From positions 1,674,001-1,738,000 of the forward strand of contig JAGTPG010000002.1 in the NCBI GenBank assembly GCA_018195615.1: DNA of 64,000 bases, given 5' to 3'. Each line of letters opens with the position of its first letter. The stretch's first letter is position 1. A program made the position numbers and the translations under genes. This DNA comes from Streptomyces tuirus (GTDB lineage Bacteria > Actinomycetota > Actinomycetes > Streptomycetales > Streptomycetaceae). This document shows, piece after piece, positions 29,298 to 37,455 of this stretch. The notes under the pieces are model-generated. The model saw nothing but the letters and a program-made list of their open reading frames with translations. It searched no databases and was not told where the DNA came from.

Positions 29298-30146
29298 TCA
29301 GAGACGGCAGGCGTGGATGGCCGTGGTCAGGATGGCCCGGGCCCCGATGTCGTACAGGTCGTCCATGATCCGCTGCGCCTCCTTGGCCGGGACCATGGCA
29401 CGGACGGCGACCCAGCCCTCGTTGTGCAGCGGGGAGACGGTCGGCGACTCCAGCCCGGGGGTGAGGGCGACGGCCTTCTCCAGCTGCTCCACGCGGCAGT
29501 CGTAGTCCATCATCACGTACGTCCGGGCGACCAGGACGCCCTGGAGGCGGCGCAGGAACTGCTGCACCTTGGGGTCGTCGGGGTCGGCGCCGGTGCGGCG
29601 GATCACCACGGCCTCGGACTGCATGATCGGCTCGGCGACGACCTCCAGGCCCGCGTTGCGCAGCGAGGTGCCGGTCTCGACGACGTCGGCGATGACCTGG
29701 GCGACGCCGAGCTGGATGGCGGTCTCGACGGCGCCGTCGAGGTGGACGACGGAGGCGTCGATGCCGTGGTCGGCGAGGTGGCCCGCGACGATGCCCTCGT
29801 AGGAGGTGGCGACCGTCTTGCCCGCGAGGTCGGCCAGACCGCTGATCGTGCCGGGCTTGCTCGCGTAGCGGAAGGTGGAGCGGGCGAAGCCGAGGGGGAG
29901 GATCTCCTCGGCGTCGGCACCCGAGTCGATGAGCAGGTCCCGGCCGGTGAGGCCGATGTCGAGCTGGCCGGAGGCGACGTAGATCGCGATGTCGCGGGGG
30001 CGCAGGTAGAAGAACTCGACCTCGTTGGTCGGGTCGACGATCCGCAGTTCCTTGGACTCCCTGCGCTGCTGGTAGCCGGCCTCATGCAGCATCTCCGCCG
30101 CAGGGCCTGACAGGGAACCCTTGTTGGGGACGGCGATGCGCAGCAT
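29298..30146 (-). CDS. hisG: ATP phosphoribosyltransferase, long form
   Basis: 282 residues; first step of histidine synthesis (ATP + PRPP to phosphoribosyl-ATP). MLRIAVPNKGSLSGPAAEML opens the periplasmic-binding-like catalytic domain; PRPP loop near ADAEEILPLGFARSTFRYA and catalytic region GIDASVVHLDGAVETAIQLG. The C-terminal ACT-like regulatory domain (about 205-282: PLHNEGWVAVRAMVPAKEAQ) shows the long, histidine-inhibited form, which needs no HisZ. Lies 47 bp after hisE. Confidence 0.97.
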   Translation of the reverse strand: MLRIAVPNKGSLSGPAAEMLHEAGYQQRRESKELRIVDPTNEVEFFYLRPRDIAIYVASGQLDIGLTGRDLLIDSGADAEEILPLGFARSTFRYASKPGTISGLADLAGKTVATSYEGIVAGHLADHGIDASVVHLDGAVETAIQLGVAQVIADVVETGTSLRNAGLEVVAEPIMQSEAVVIRRTGADPDDPKVQQFLRRLQGVLVARTYVMMDYDCRVEQLEKAVALTPGLESPTVSPLHNEGWVAVRAMVPAKEAQRIMDDLYDIGARAILTTAIHACRL

Positions 30147-30193
30147 GAGGTCGGCTTCCTTTGCGTGGTGTCTTACGGGAACGGGGGTGCGAC

Positions 30194-30466
30194 TTACAGG
30201 TGGGCGTAGACGTCGTCGAGGCTGATGCCGCGGGCGACCATCATCACCTGGACGTGGTACAGCAGCTGCGAGATCTCCTCGGCGGCCGCGTCCTTGCCCT
30301 CGTACTCGGCGGCCATCCAGACCTCGGCGGCCTCCTCGACGACCTTCTTGCCGATGGCGTGGACGCCCTTCTCGACCAGTTCTGCGGTGCGGGAAGTGGC
30401 GGGGTCGCCGTGGGCGGCCTTGTGCTGGAGCTCGGTGAAGAGCTCCTCGAACGTCTTCTTGGACAT
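30194..30466 (-). CDS. hisE: Phosphoribosyl-ATP pyrophosphatase
   Basis: 90 residues; hydrolyses phosphoribosyl-ATP to phosphoribosyl-AMP, step two of histidine synthesis. All-alpha MazG-like fold with KKVVEEAAEVWMAAEYEGKD (metal-binding Glu residues) and EEISQLLYHVQVMMVARGIS. Separate from HisI, as usual in actinobacteria. ATG at 30466, 34 bp after the ribH stop, so it is probably expressed from the riboflavin promoter or an internal one. Confidence 0.97.
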   Translation of the reverse strand: MSKKTFEELFTELQHKAAHGDPATSRTAELVEKGVHAIGKKVVEEAAEVWMAAEYEGKDAAAEEISQLLYHVQVMMVARGISLDDVYAHL

Positions 30467-30500
30467 GGTGACGCTCAGCCTATGCCACAGGTGCCTTTCG

Positions 30501-30986
30501 TCAGCGCCAGGGTTCGGATACTGAGCGGAGGGTGGCCGCGGTCGCCACCGCCGCCGTCACCGCCTCGTGCCCCTTGTCCTCGTTGGAGCCCTCGATGCCC
30601 GCGCGGTCCAGGGCCTGCTCCTCGGTGTCGCAGGTGAGCACACCGAAACCGACGGGCACGCCGGTGTCGACGGAGACCTGGGTGAGGCCCTGGGTCACGC
30701 CCTGGCACACGTAGTCGAAGTGGGGGGTTCCGCCGCGGATGACGACGCCGAGGGCGACGATCGCGTCGTAGCCGCGGCCCGCGAGGACCTTGGCGACGAC
30801 CGGGAGTTCCCAGCTGCCGGGGACCCGGAGCAGGGTCGGCTCGTCGATGCCCAGGTCGTGCAGGGCGCGCAGGGCGCCGTCGACCAGTCCGTCCATCACC
30901 TTCTCGTGCCACTGTGCCGCGATGACGGCGACCCTGAGGTCACCCACATTGCGTACGGACAGCTCCGGTGCACCCTTGCCGCTCAC
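30501..30986 (-). CDS. ribH: 6,7-dimethyl-8-ribityllumazine synthase
   Basis: 161 residues. Condenses the ribityl-uracil with 3,4-dihydroxybutanone phosphate. Active-site features: AAQWHEKVMDGLVDGALRAL, RVPGSWELPVVAKVLAGRGY, GGTPHFDYVCQGVTQGL with the catalytic His, and FGVLTCDTEEQALDRAG. Forms icosahedral or pentameric shells with riboflavin synthase in relatives. Follows ribBA by 19 bp. Confidence 0.97.
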   Translation of the reverse strand: MSGKGAPELSVRNVGDLRVAVIAAQWHEKVMDGLVDGALRALHDLGIDEPTLLRVPGSWELPVVAKVLAGRGYDAIVALGVVIRGGTPHFDYVCQGVTQGLTQVSVDTGVPVGFGVLTCDTEEQALDRAGIEGSNEDKGHEAVTAAVATAATLRSVSEPWR

Positions 30987-31005
30987 GTCTCTCCCTCGTG
31001 CTTTC

Positions 31006-32296
31006 TTACTGGTTGCCGCAGGCGGGCACGGTGGTCGTGTCCAGCCAGGGCAGGTCGTGGCCCATCCGGTCCCGCTTGGTGCGCAGGTAGCGGAGGTTGT
31101 GCTCGCCGGCGCTCACCGGCATCGGCACGCGGGCCTTGACCGCGATGCCGTGGCGGACGAGCGCGTCGGTCTTGTCGGGGTTGTTGGTCAGCAGGCGGAC
31201 TCCGCGCACGCCGAGGTCGGCGAGGATCTGGGCGCCGGCCGCGTAGTCGCGGGCGTCGGCGGGCAGGCCGAGTTCGAGGTTGGCGTCGAGGGTGTCGCGG
31301 CCGCGCTCCTGGAGTTCGTAGGCGCGCAGCTTGGACATCAGGCCGATGCCGCGGCCCTCGTGTCCGCGCAGGTAGACCACCACTCCGCGGCCTTCGGCCT
31401 GGATGCGGGCCAGCGAGGCGTCCAGCTGGGGGCCGCAGTCGCAGCGGGCGGAGGAGAAGACGTCTCCGGTGAGGCATTCGGAGTGCATGCGGACCAGGAC
31501 GTCGTCGCCGTCGCCGATCTCGCCGTGCACCAGGGCGACGTGCTCGACGCCGTCGACGGTGGAGCGGTAGCCGTAGGCCGTGAAGGTGCCGTGGGCGGTG
31601 GGCAGTCGGGTCCTGGCCTCACGGCGGACGGTGGGCTCGCTGCTGCGGCGGTAGGCGATCAGGTCCTCGATGGAGATGATCGTCAGGCCGTGCTTGCGGG
31701 CGAACGGGATGAGCTCGGGCAGGCGCAGCATCTGACCGTCCTCCCGGCGATCTCGACGATCGCGCCGGCCGGGCGCAGGCCCGCGAGGCGGGCGAGGTCG
31801 ACGGCGGCCTCCGTGTGGCCGTTGCGGGTCAGGACGCCGCCGGGCCGGGCGCGCAGCGGGAAGATGTGGCCGGGGCGGACGAAGTCCTCGGGCCCGGAGA
31901 CACCGTCGGCGAGCAGTTGGAGGGTGGTGGCGCGGTCGGAGGCGGAGATGCCGGTGCTCACGCCGTGCGCGGCGGAGGCGTCGACGGAGACCGTGAACGC
32001 GGTCTTCATCGACTCGGTGTTGTCCTCGACCATCTGCGGGAGCCCCAGCCGGTCCAGCTCGTCGCCCTCCATGGGGGCGCAGATCAGGCCGCGGCACTCG
32101 CTCATCATGAAGGCGACGATCTCGGGGTCGCCTTCTCGGCGGCGATGACGAGGTCGCCCTCGTTCTCCCGGTCCTCGTCGTCGACGACCACGACCGGGCG
32201 GCCGGCCGCGATGTCGGCGATGGCCTGCTCGACGGGGTCGAGCGCGAGGTCCTCGAACTCACCGTCGGTGCTGTACAGGATCGGTGCCGTGCTCAT
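31006..32296 (-). CDS. ribBA: Bifunctional DHBP synthase / GTP cyclohydrolase II (two frameshifts)
   Basis: About 430 residues. RibB half: IAAGRPVVVVDDEDRENEGD, then MMSECRGLICAPMEGDELDR and RPGHIFPLRARPGGVLTRNG. RibA half from about 215: VHGEIGDGDDVLVRMHSECL, zinc Cys residues in LTGDVFSSARCDCGPQL, GHEGRGIGLMSKLRAYELQE. Frames break at GGGG 32124-32127 and CCC 31743-31745; both repairs restore conserved sequence (KATPEIVAFMMSEC; EIAGEDGQMLRLPE). Supplies both precursors of riboflavin. ATG 32296 overlaps the ribM stop (ATGA). Confidence 0.95.
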
Positions 32297-32934
32297 GCCG
32301 GCGCTCCTTCCAGGGTGGGCTGTGCTGCCGCGCGCGAGCGCAGCCACCAGTCGCGCAGGCCCCACAGGACGAGCGCGCCGTAGATGACGTAGACGAAGCC
32401 GGAGAAGGCGTAGCCGTTGGCGAAGTTGAGGGGCACGCCGACGAGGTCGACGAGCAGCCAGGCGAACCAGAACTCGACCATGCCGCGGGCCTGGGCGTAC
32501 ATCGCGACGATCGTGCCGACGAAGATGTAGGCGTCCGGCCAGGGATCCCAGGACAGGGTCGGGTACGCCGTGAAGAGCAGGGCCACCGCGACCGTGCCGG
32601 CGGCGGCCGCCGCGGCCATCGCGGCGCGCTCGCGCCAGGTGGCGAACCGTACGGCGATGTGGCCGTCCTCTCCCTGCCCCTTGCCGCGCTGCCACTGCCA
32701 CCAGCCGTAGAGGGCGACGACCATGACGACCGCCTGCTTGCCCGCGCTGCCGGTCAGATGGCCGAAGAAGGCCCCGAAGAGGATGAGGCCGGCCAGGAAC
32801 TGCACGGGCCAGGTCCAGATGGAGCGCCGCCAGCCGAGGGCGAGGGCGGCCAGGCCGAAGAGGTTGCCGACCATGTCGGACCAGAGGATGTGCTGGCCGA
32901 AGAGGACGAACGCCTCGGAGTTCAGCGCGTTCAC
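32293..32934 (-). CDS. ribM: PnuC-type riboflavin transporter RibM
   Basis: 213 residues, seven hydrophobic segments. PnuC-family features: GWRRSIWTWPVQFLAGLILF, VALYGWWQWQRGKG, WFAWLLVDLVGVPLNFANGY. PnuC members between ribE and ribBA in Streptomyces are riboflavin facilitators (RibM), and the upstream FMN riboswitch fits riboflavin rather than nicotinamide riboside. GTG start at 32934 overlaps the ribE stop by GTGA; the stop overlaps ribBA, so translation is coupled both ways. Confidence 0.9.
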   Translation of the reverse strand: MNALNSEAFVLFGQHILWSDMVGNLFGLAALALGWRRSIWTWPVQFLAGLILFGAFFGHLTGSAGKQAVVMVVALYGWWQWQRGKGQGEDGHIAVRFATWRERAAMAAAAAAGTVAVALLFTAYPTLSWDPWPDAYIFVGTIVAMYAQARGMVEFWFAWLLVDLVGVPLNFANGYAFSGFVYVIYGALVLWGLRDWWLRSRAAAQPTLEGAPA

Positions 32935-33538
32935 CGGGCCGCTCCCGCGCGCGGTCGCCCAGCATCCGCTCGACGTACTTGGCGATGACGTCCACCTCGA
33001 GGTTGACCGGGTCGCCGGGCTGTTTGTGGCCGAGCGTGGTCAGGGCGAGGGTGGTGGGGATGAGGCTGACGGTGAAGTAGTCGGCTCCGGCGTCCACGAC
33101 CGTGAGGCTGATGCCGTCGACGGTGATGGAACCCTTCTCGACCACGTACCGGGTGAGCTCCGCCGGGAGCGAGATCTTCACGATCTCCCAGTTGTCGGAC
33201 GGCTTGCGCTCCAGGATCTCGCCGGTGCCGTCGACATGGCCCTGCACGATGTGCCCGCCGAGGCGTTCGCCGACGGCCATGGGGCGTTCGAGGTTGACGC
33301 GGGAGCCGGCCTTGAGGACACCGAGGCTGGAGCGGTCGAGGGTCTCGGCCATCACGTCGGCCGTGAACTCGTCGCCCTCGTGGTCGACGACCGTGAGGCA
33401 GACGCCGTTGACTGCGATGGAGTCGCCGTGCTTGGCGCCTTGGGTGACCACGGGGCCGCGCAGGCGGAAGCGACAGGCGTCGTCGAGGGTCTCGACGGCG
33501 GTGACCTCGCCCAGCTCTTCGACGATTCCGGTGAACAC
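32931..33538 (-). CDS. ribE: Riboflavin synthase alpha chain (frameshift near C-terminus)
   Basis: About 202 residues: two lumazine-binding barrels. Repeat 1: MFTGIVEELGEVTAVETLDD, GVCLTVVDHEGDEFTADVMA. Repeat 2: GHIVQGHVDGTGEILERKPS, GISLTVVDAGADYFTVSLIP. Last helix DVIAKYVERMLGDRARG. Start GTG 33538 after AGGAGG. One base missing in CCC 32944-32946 hides the natural stop at 32931, which overlaps the ribM start. First gene after the FMN riboswitch. Confidence 0.95.
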
Positions 33539-33686
33539 TTCCCGGGTCCTCCTGCCTCTTCGGGCACGGACTCCGGGGCTGTCGATGACGACAGAAGGAA
33601 CGAGCGAGAACACCGGGGGCGACGCCGGACGGAGTCCGCCCCGAGGACGGACTTCTTCGGCGGCGCGCACTTGTGCCCGCTCGCCG

Positions 33687-33811
33687 CGCACTGCCTCCCA
33701 TCCGGACTTTAACCGTCGGTCCAGGAATTTCACCTGGTCAACCGGCCGCTGGAGGCGACCGGGTCGCGGACTGTAACCGCCGGTTCGGACTTTCACCGAC
33801 CCCGGAGTGCG
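33687..33811 (-). promoter_or_regulatory. FMN (RFN) riboswitch upstream of ribE
   Basis: All conserved blocks are present in order on the minus strand: GGGTCGGTGAAAGTCCG, CCGGCGGTTACAGTCCGCG, CCAGGTGAAATTCCTGG, CCGACGGTTAAAGTCCGGAT, GGGAGGCAGTGCG. P1 is CGCACT (33806-33811) paired with AGTGCG (33687-33692). FMN binding would repress the ribE-ribM-ribBA-ribH unit. Confidence 0.97.
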
Positions 33812-33953
33812 CTGCTGTTGATACATGGCCAGTGTGCCATGCCTGATCGGCCTCCAGAATGTGGGGTGCCTCACAGAACGTGTTCCCATCTTTCCCGAGC
33901 GCTACAGGGCGGCCCAACCGCCGTGCGGGCGTCCGCACTTACCGGCTCCGGTC

Positions 33954-33995
33954 GGTACGTACCTATTGACGCTGTGGTCTAGTCCTTTCTAGGGT
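33954..33995 (+). promoter_or_regulatory. Chitinase-type promoter before the ECF41 gene
   Basis: -35 TTGACG (33966-33971), 18-bp spacer, -10 TAGGGT (33990-33995). TGGTCTAGTCCT at 33975-33986 is identical to the second chiD repeat; GGTACGTACC (33954-33963) sits exactly 22 bp upstream, like GGTCCGAACC in chiD. It lies about 105 bp before the sigma gene. Confidence 0.65.
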
Positions 33996-34099
33996 CGGCG
34001 CACACCCGCACAGACCGGCCCGGCGGCGGTGACGACGGCCCTTGCCCGCCGTCGGGCCCTCCCGGGCCGTCGGAACGGTGTTCTGGCAGGGTGAGTCGC

Positions 34100-34987
34100 A
34101 TGACCACCACCCTCGCCGACGAGTTCGAGGTCCACCGGCCCCGGCTGTTCTCGCTCGCCTACCGGCTGCTCGGCTCCGCGGAGGAGGCGGAGGACGCGGT
34201 CCAGGACGCGTATCTGCGCTTCAGCGGCACCGACCGTGCGGGGATCGAGCACCCGGCGGCGTGGCTGGCGAAGGTGGTCACCAACCTCTGCCTCAACCGG
34301 CTGACGTCCGCCCGGGCCCGGCGCGAGAGGTACGTCGGGACATGGCTGCCCGAGCCGGTGGTCACCGCCGACGGCGCGCTCGGCCCCCTGGAGTCGGCCG
34401 AGCAACGCGATGCCGTCTCGCTGGCGATGCTGGTGCTGCTGGAGCGGCTCACGCCGACCGAGAGGGCCGTGTACGTGCTGCGGGAGGCGTTCGGGTACGG
34501 GCACCGGGAGATCGCCGGGGTCCTCGACCTGAGCGAGGCGAACTGCCGTCAGCTGTACCGGCGGGCCGTACAGCGGGTGGGCGAGCCGCAGGCCCGCTTC
34601 GAGGCCGCGTCCGAGCAGCAGGAGGAGCTGGTCAGGTCGTTCCTCACGGCGGCCCGCGACGGCGACCTGGCAGGGCTGGAGGAGCTGCTCGCGGCCGATG
34701 CCACGTGGTGGAGCGACGGCGGCGGCAAGGTCACGGCCGCCCGGTGGCCGATCGACGGCGGGCACCGGATCGCCCACTTCCTGGCAGGCGGGGCCCCGAA
34801 GTTCTCGGTGGGCCTGGACTTCACGATCACCGAGGTCAACGGTGCGACGGGGGTGGCCACCTGGGCGGGCGACACGCTCGTCGGGCTCGCGGCGATCGAG
34901 GTGCGCGACGGACGGATCGCTGGCGTGCGGGCTGTGGTCAATCCCGAGAAGCTGGAGTTCGCACGGCGTCAGCTCACCCGGCCGTAG
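34100..34987 (+). CDS. ECF41-group RNA polymerase sigma factor with SnoaL-like C-terminal domain
   Basis: 295 residues. Sigma region 2 (HRPRLFSLAYRLLGSAEEAE, DAVQDAYLRF), region 4 (LTPTERAVYVLREAFGYGHR, EIAGVLDLSEANCRQLYRRA), then a SnoaL/NTF2-like domain (about 175-295) with the ECF41 hallmarks WWSDGGGKV in the linker and NPEKL near the end. In ECF41 factors this extension, not an anti-sigma factor, controls activity. No anti-sigma gene is present. ATG at 34100. Followed by a target-type epimerase gene with a matching promoter. Confidence 0.93.
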   Translation: MTTTLADEFEVHRPRLFSLAYRLLGSAEEAEDAVQDAYLRFSGTDRAGIEHPAAWLAKVVTNLCLNRLTSARARRERYVGTWLPEPVVTADGALGPLESAEQRDAVSLAMLVLLERLTPTERAVYVLREAFGYGHREIAGVLDLSEANCRQLYRRAVQRVGEPQARFEAASEQQEELVRSFLTAARDGDLAGLEELLAADATWWSDGGGKVTAARWPIDGGHRIAHFLAGGAPKFSVGLDFTITEVNGATGVATWAGDTLVGLAAIEVRDGRIAGVRAVVNPEKLEFARRQLTRP

Positions 34988-35004
34988 GACTGCCCCGGCA
35001 CGTC

Positions 35005-35031
35005 TGTCACATCTTGAGGGGGTGTTCGGTC
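35005..35031 (+). promoter_or_regulatory. ECF41-dependent promoter of the epimerase gene
   Basis: TGTCACA at 35005-35011, 16 bases, then GGTC at 35028-35031. The described ECF41 target motif is TGTCACA-N16-CGTC, so the -35 is exact and the -10 matches three of four. It precedes the ATG at 35091 by 60 bp. Confidence 0.7.
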
Positions 35032-35090
35032 CTAGCTGACGAGTGGGCGCTCCATCCGGGAGCGCCGGGCGTCCGAAGGGACTGAACAGC

Positions 35091-35867
35091 ATGACCACGA
35101 TTCTGGTGACCGGCGGTACCGGAACGCTCGGCCGGCTCGTCGCCGAGCGGCTGCGCGCGGACGGGCACGAGGTGCGGGTGCTCAGCCGGCACAGCCGTCC
35201 GTACGCGGTCGACCTGCGGGAGGGCGGGGAGGGGCTGGACGCGGCCGTCGCCGGTGTGGACACGATCGTGCACTGCGCGACATCGCCGAAGGGCGACGAA
35301 CAGGCGGCGGCGAACCTGATCCGGGCGGCGCGTGGAGCGGGTGTGGCGCACTTCGTCTACATCTCCATCGTGGGGGTCGACCGGGTGCCGTTCCGCTACT
35401 ACCAGAGCAAGCTCGCGGTGGAGCGGCTGGTCGGGGAGTCGGGGCTCGGCTGGACCGTGCTGCGGGCGACGCAGTTCCACGACCTGCTGGTCATGATGTT
35501 GCAGTCGCTGTCGAAGTTGCCGGTCCTGTTCCTGCCGGCGGGCGTCCGGGACCAGCCCGTCGAGGTGGCCGAGGTCGCGGACCGGCTGGCCGGGCTGGCC
35601 GCGGGGGCGCCGGCCGGGCGGGTCGCGGACATGGGCGGGCCGGAAGTACGGACGCTCGAGTCCCTGGCCCGCGCGTACCTGAAGGCGGCCGGCCGCCGCC
35701 GGGCCGTGGTGAAGGTGCCGCTGTGGGGGGCGGCGTACCGGGGTTTCCGGGACGGGGGGCATCTGACGCCGGGCCGGGCGATCGGCACGGGGTCGTTCGA
35801 GGAGTACCTGGGGCGGCGGTTCGGGGGAGGGCAGGTGCGCGAGGGGAGCGGGCGGTCGAGGGCGTGA
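35091..35867 (+). CDS. NmrA-like NAD(P)-dependent epimerase/oxidoreductase
   Basis: 258 residues, atypical short-chain dehydrogenase. Rossmann motif MTTILVTGGTGTLGRLVAER, VDTIVHCATSP, FVYISIVGVDRVPFRYYQSK with YxxxK-like YYQSK. ECF41 operons characteristically carry such an epimerase, an oxidoreductase or a carboxymuconolactone decarboxylase (COE genes). The upstream TGTCACA promoter links it to the adjacent sigma factor. Substrate unknown; oxidative-stress-related reduction has been proposed for COE proteins. Confidence 0.88.
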   Translation: MTTILVTGGTGTLGRLVAERLRADGHEVRVLSRHSRPYAVDLREGGEGLDAAVAGVDTIVHCATSPKGDEQAAANLIRAARGAGVAHFVYISIVGVDRVPFRYYQSKLAVERLVGESGLGWTVLRATQFHDLLVMMLQSLSKLPVLFLPAGVRDQPVEVAEVADRLAGLAAGAPAGRVADMGGPEVRTLESLARAYLKAAGRRRAVVKVPLWGAAYRGFRDGGHLTPGRAIGTGSFEEYLGRRFGGGQVREGSGRSRA

Positions 35868-35882
35868 TCCGAACGACAGGCC

Positions 35883-37320
35883 CTACCAGCGCTGGACGGG
35901 CTGCTCCCCGGGTGTGAAGAGTTCCTCCTGGGCGCGGTCGCGGGCCGTGAGGAGGGCGCCACGCAGAACCGCGCCGCCGCCCAGCGTGGTCGCCCGTACC
36001 TCCGTGGGCAGGGGGGTCATCCGGGCGACGCGGTCCCGCACACGGGCGGCGAGCTCCTCGCCGCCCGCCTGCCCGACCTCGCCCCGAGCACCACGCACCC
36101 GGGGTCGAGGATCGCGACGACCGACGCGACACCGACGGCCAGCCGGTCGGCGAGAGCGTCGAGGAAACGGACAGCGGCGGCAGCGCCCGGGGACAGGGCC
36201 GGCTCCTCCCTGGCCCCGAGCCGGGCCGCCTCTCCTCGGGCCCCAGCCACCTCGTCACCACTCCAGGACTCGGACGGCTCCCCTCCGCCCCCAGGCCGAG
36301 ACACCCCACCCCCGCCCCGAGCCCGGGTGCCTCGGCCTGGCTTGCGCGGCTGGAGTTCTCGCTTCCGGTCACGGGCGGGACCCCACCGACCGCCGTCTCC
36401 CCCACCTGCCCGACTGCCGACCGCACCGCACCGACCGCCGCCCGGACCACCCCCACCACCGACGGTCCCTCCCCCGCCGCCACCGGAACTCCGCACTCCG
36501 CTGCCAGCTCCACCACCGCGGCCGACGAGGCCAGTGAATGGAACCCGCCCTCGCAGTCCGTCGAGGAGGGCAGCACGGTGGTGCCCGGGACCGGCAGGAA
36601 GCCGATCTCGCCGGTGCCTCCGGACGCACCGCGCCGCAGCGCACCGTCGAGGACCACCGCCGCACCCGTGCCATGGCCCAGCCACAGCAGGACGAACGTG
36701 TCCCGGTCCCGGGCGGCCCCGTCGCGCTGCTCGGCCAGCGCCGCCAGGTTGGTCTCGTTCTCGACGCTGACCCGGGCCTCGGGCAGCCGCTCCTGGAGCG
36801 CGGCGACGAGCCGGCGGTGCCACTCGGGCAGCCCGGAGGAGTCACGGAGTTCGCCGCTGGCCGGGTCGATCAGGCCGGGCGCTCCGATCCCGACGGTGTG
36901 CAGCCGGTCGGCGCCGGCCTCCTTCACCACACGCTCGACCAGCGCGACCGCCTGCTCCACGGCGGGACCCGTCCCCATGTCGCCGCCGATCGGCACCGAC
37001 GCCTCGGCCAGCACCCGGCCCACCAGATCGGCGACGGTCACGGCGACGCCCTCGGTGCGTACGTCCAGCGCGGCGAGGTGCGCCCGGTCGGCGACGATGC
37101 CGTACAGCTTGGCGTTGGGCCCGCGCCGCTGCTCCCCGGACTCGCCGACCACCGCGATCAGACCGGCGGCGGTGAGGCGTTCGACGAGGTCGGCGACGGT
37201 CGGCCGGGACAGTCCGGTCAGCTGCTTCAACTGCCCTGCCGTCAGCGGGCCCTCCTGCTGGAGCAGACGCAGGGCGAGCCGGTCGTTGATGGCCCGGGCG
37301 GTGCTCGGGGATGCGGGCAT
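35883..37320 (-). CDS. ROK-family transcriptional regulator with internal Gly/Pro-rich insert (two frameshifts)
   Basis: About 479 residues. N-terminal MarR-type HTH (RLLQQEGPLTAGQLKQLTGL, SRPTVADLVERLTAAG), then a ROK sugar-kinase-like domain (TVGIGAPGLIDPASGELRDS, VENETNLAALAEQRDG, LLWLGHGTGAAVVLDGALRR, GASGGTGEIGFLP). The usual CxCGxxGCxE zinc motif is absent. About 90 low-complexity residues (GVVRAAVGAVRSAVGQVGET onward) separate the halves; the C-terminal part resumes at AAAVRFLDALADRLAVGVAS. Breaks at 36288-36292 and 36082-36085. Divergent from the MFS gene at 37456, its probable target. Confidence 0.88.
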
Positions 37321-37380
37321 GCCGGGATCCTTCCAGATCGGCGGGTCCGTCGGCCGTGGCCCGCCGGGAAACCCTCTTAT

Positions 37381-37401
37381 TATCAGGCAGGGTTCCTGAT
37401 A
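37381..37401. promoter_or_regulatory. Operator for the ROK regulator
   Basis: Inverted repeat TATCAGG-N7-CCTGATA in the AT-richer divergent intergenic region between the ROK gene and the MFS gene; arms match perfectly. Confidence 0.65.
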
Positions 37402-37455
37402 GTTTACGCCCGCACCCGGCGTCGGCGGGGCAGAGACCTGGAGGGGGACCGCAGA

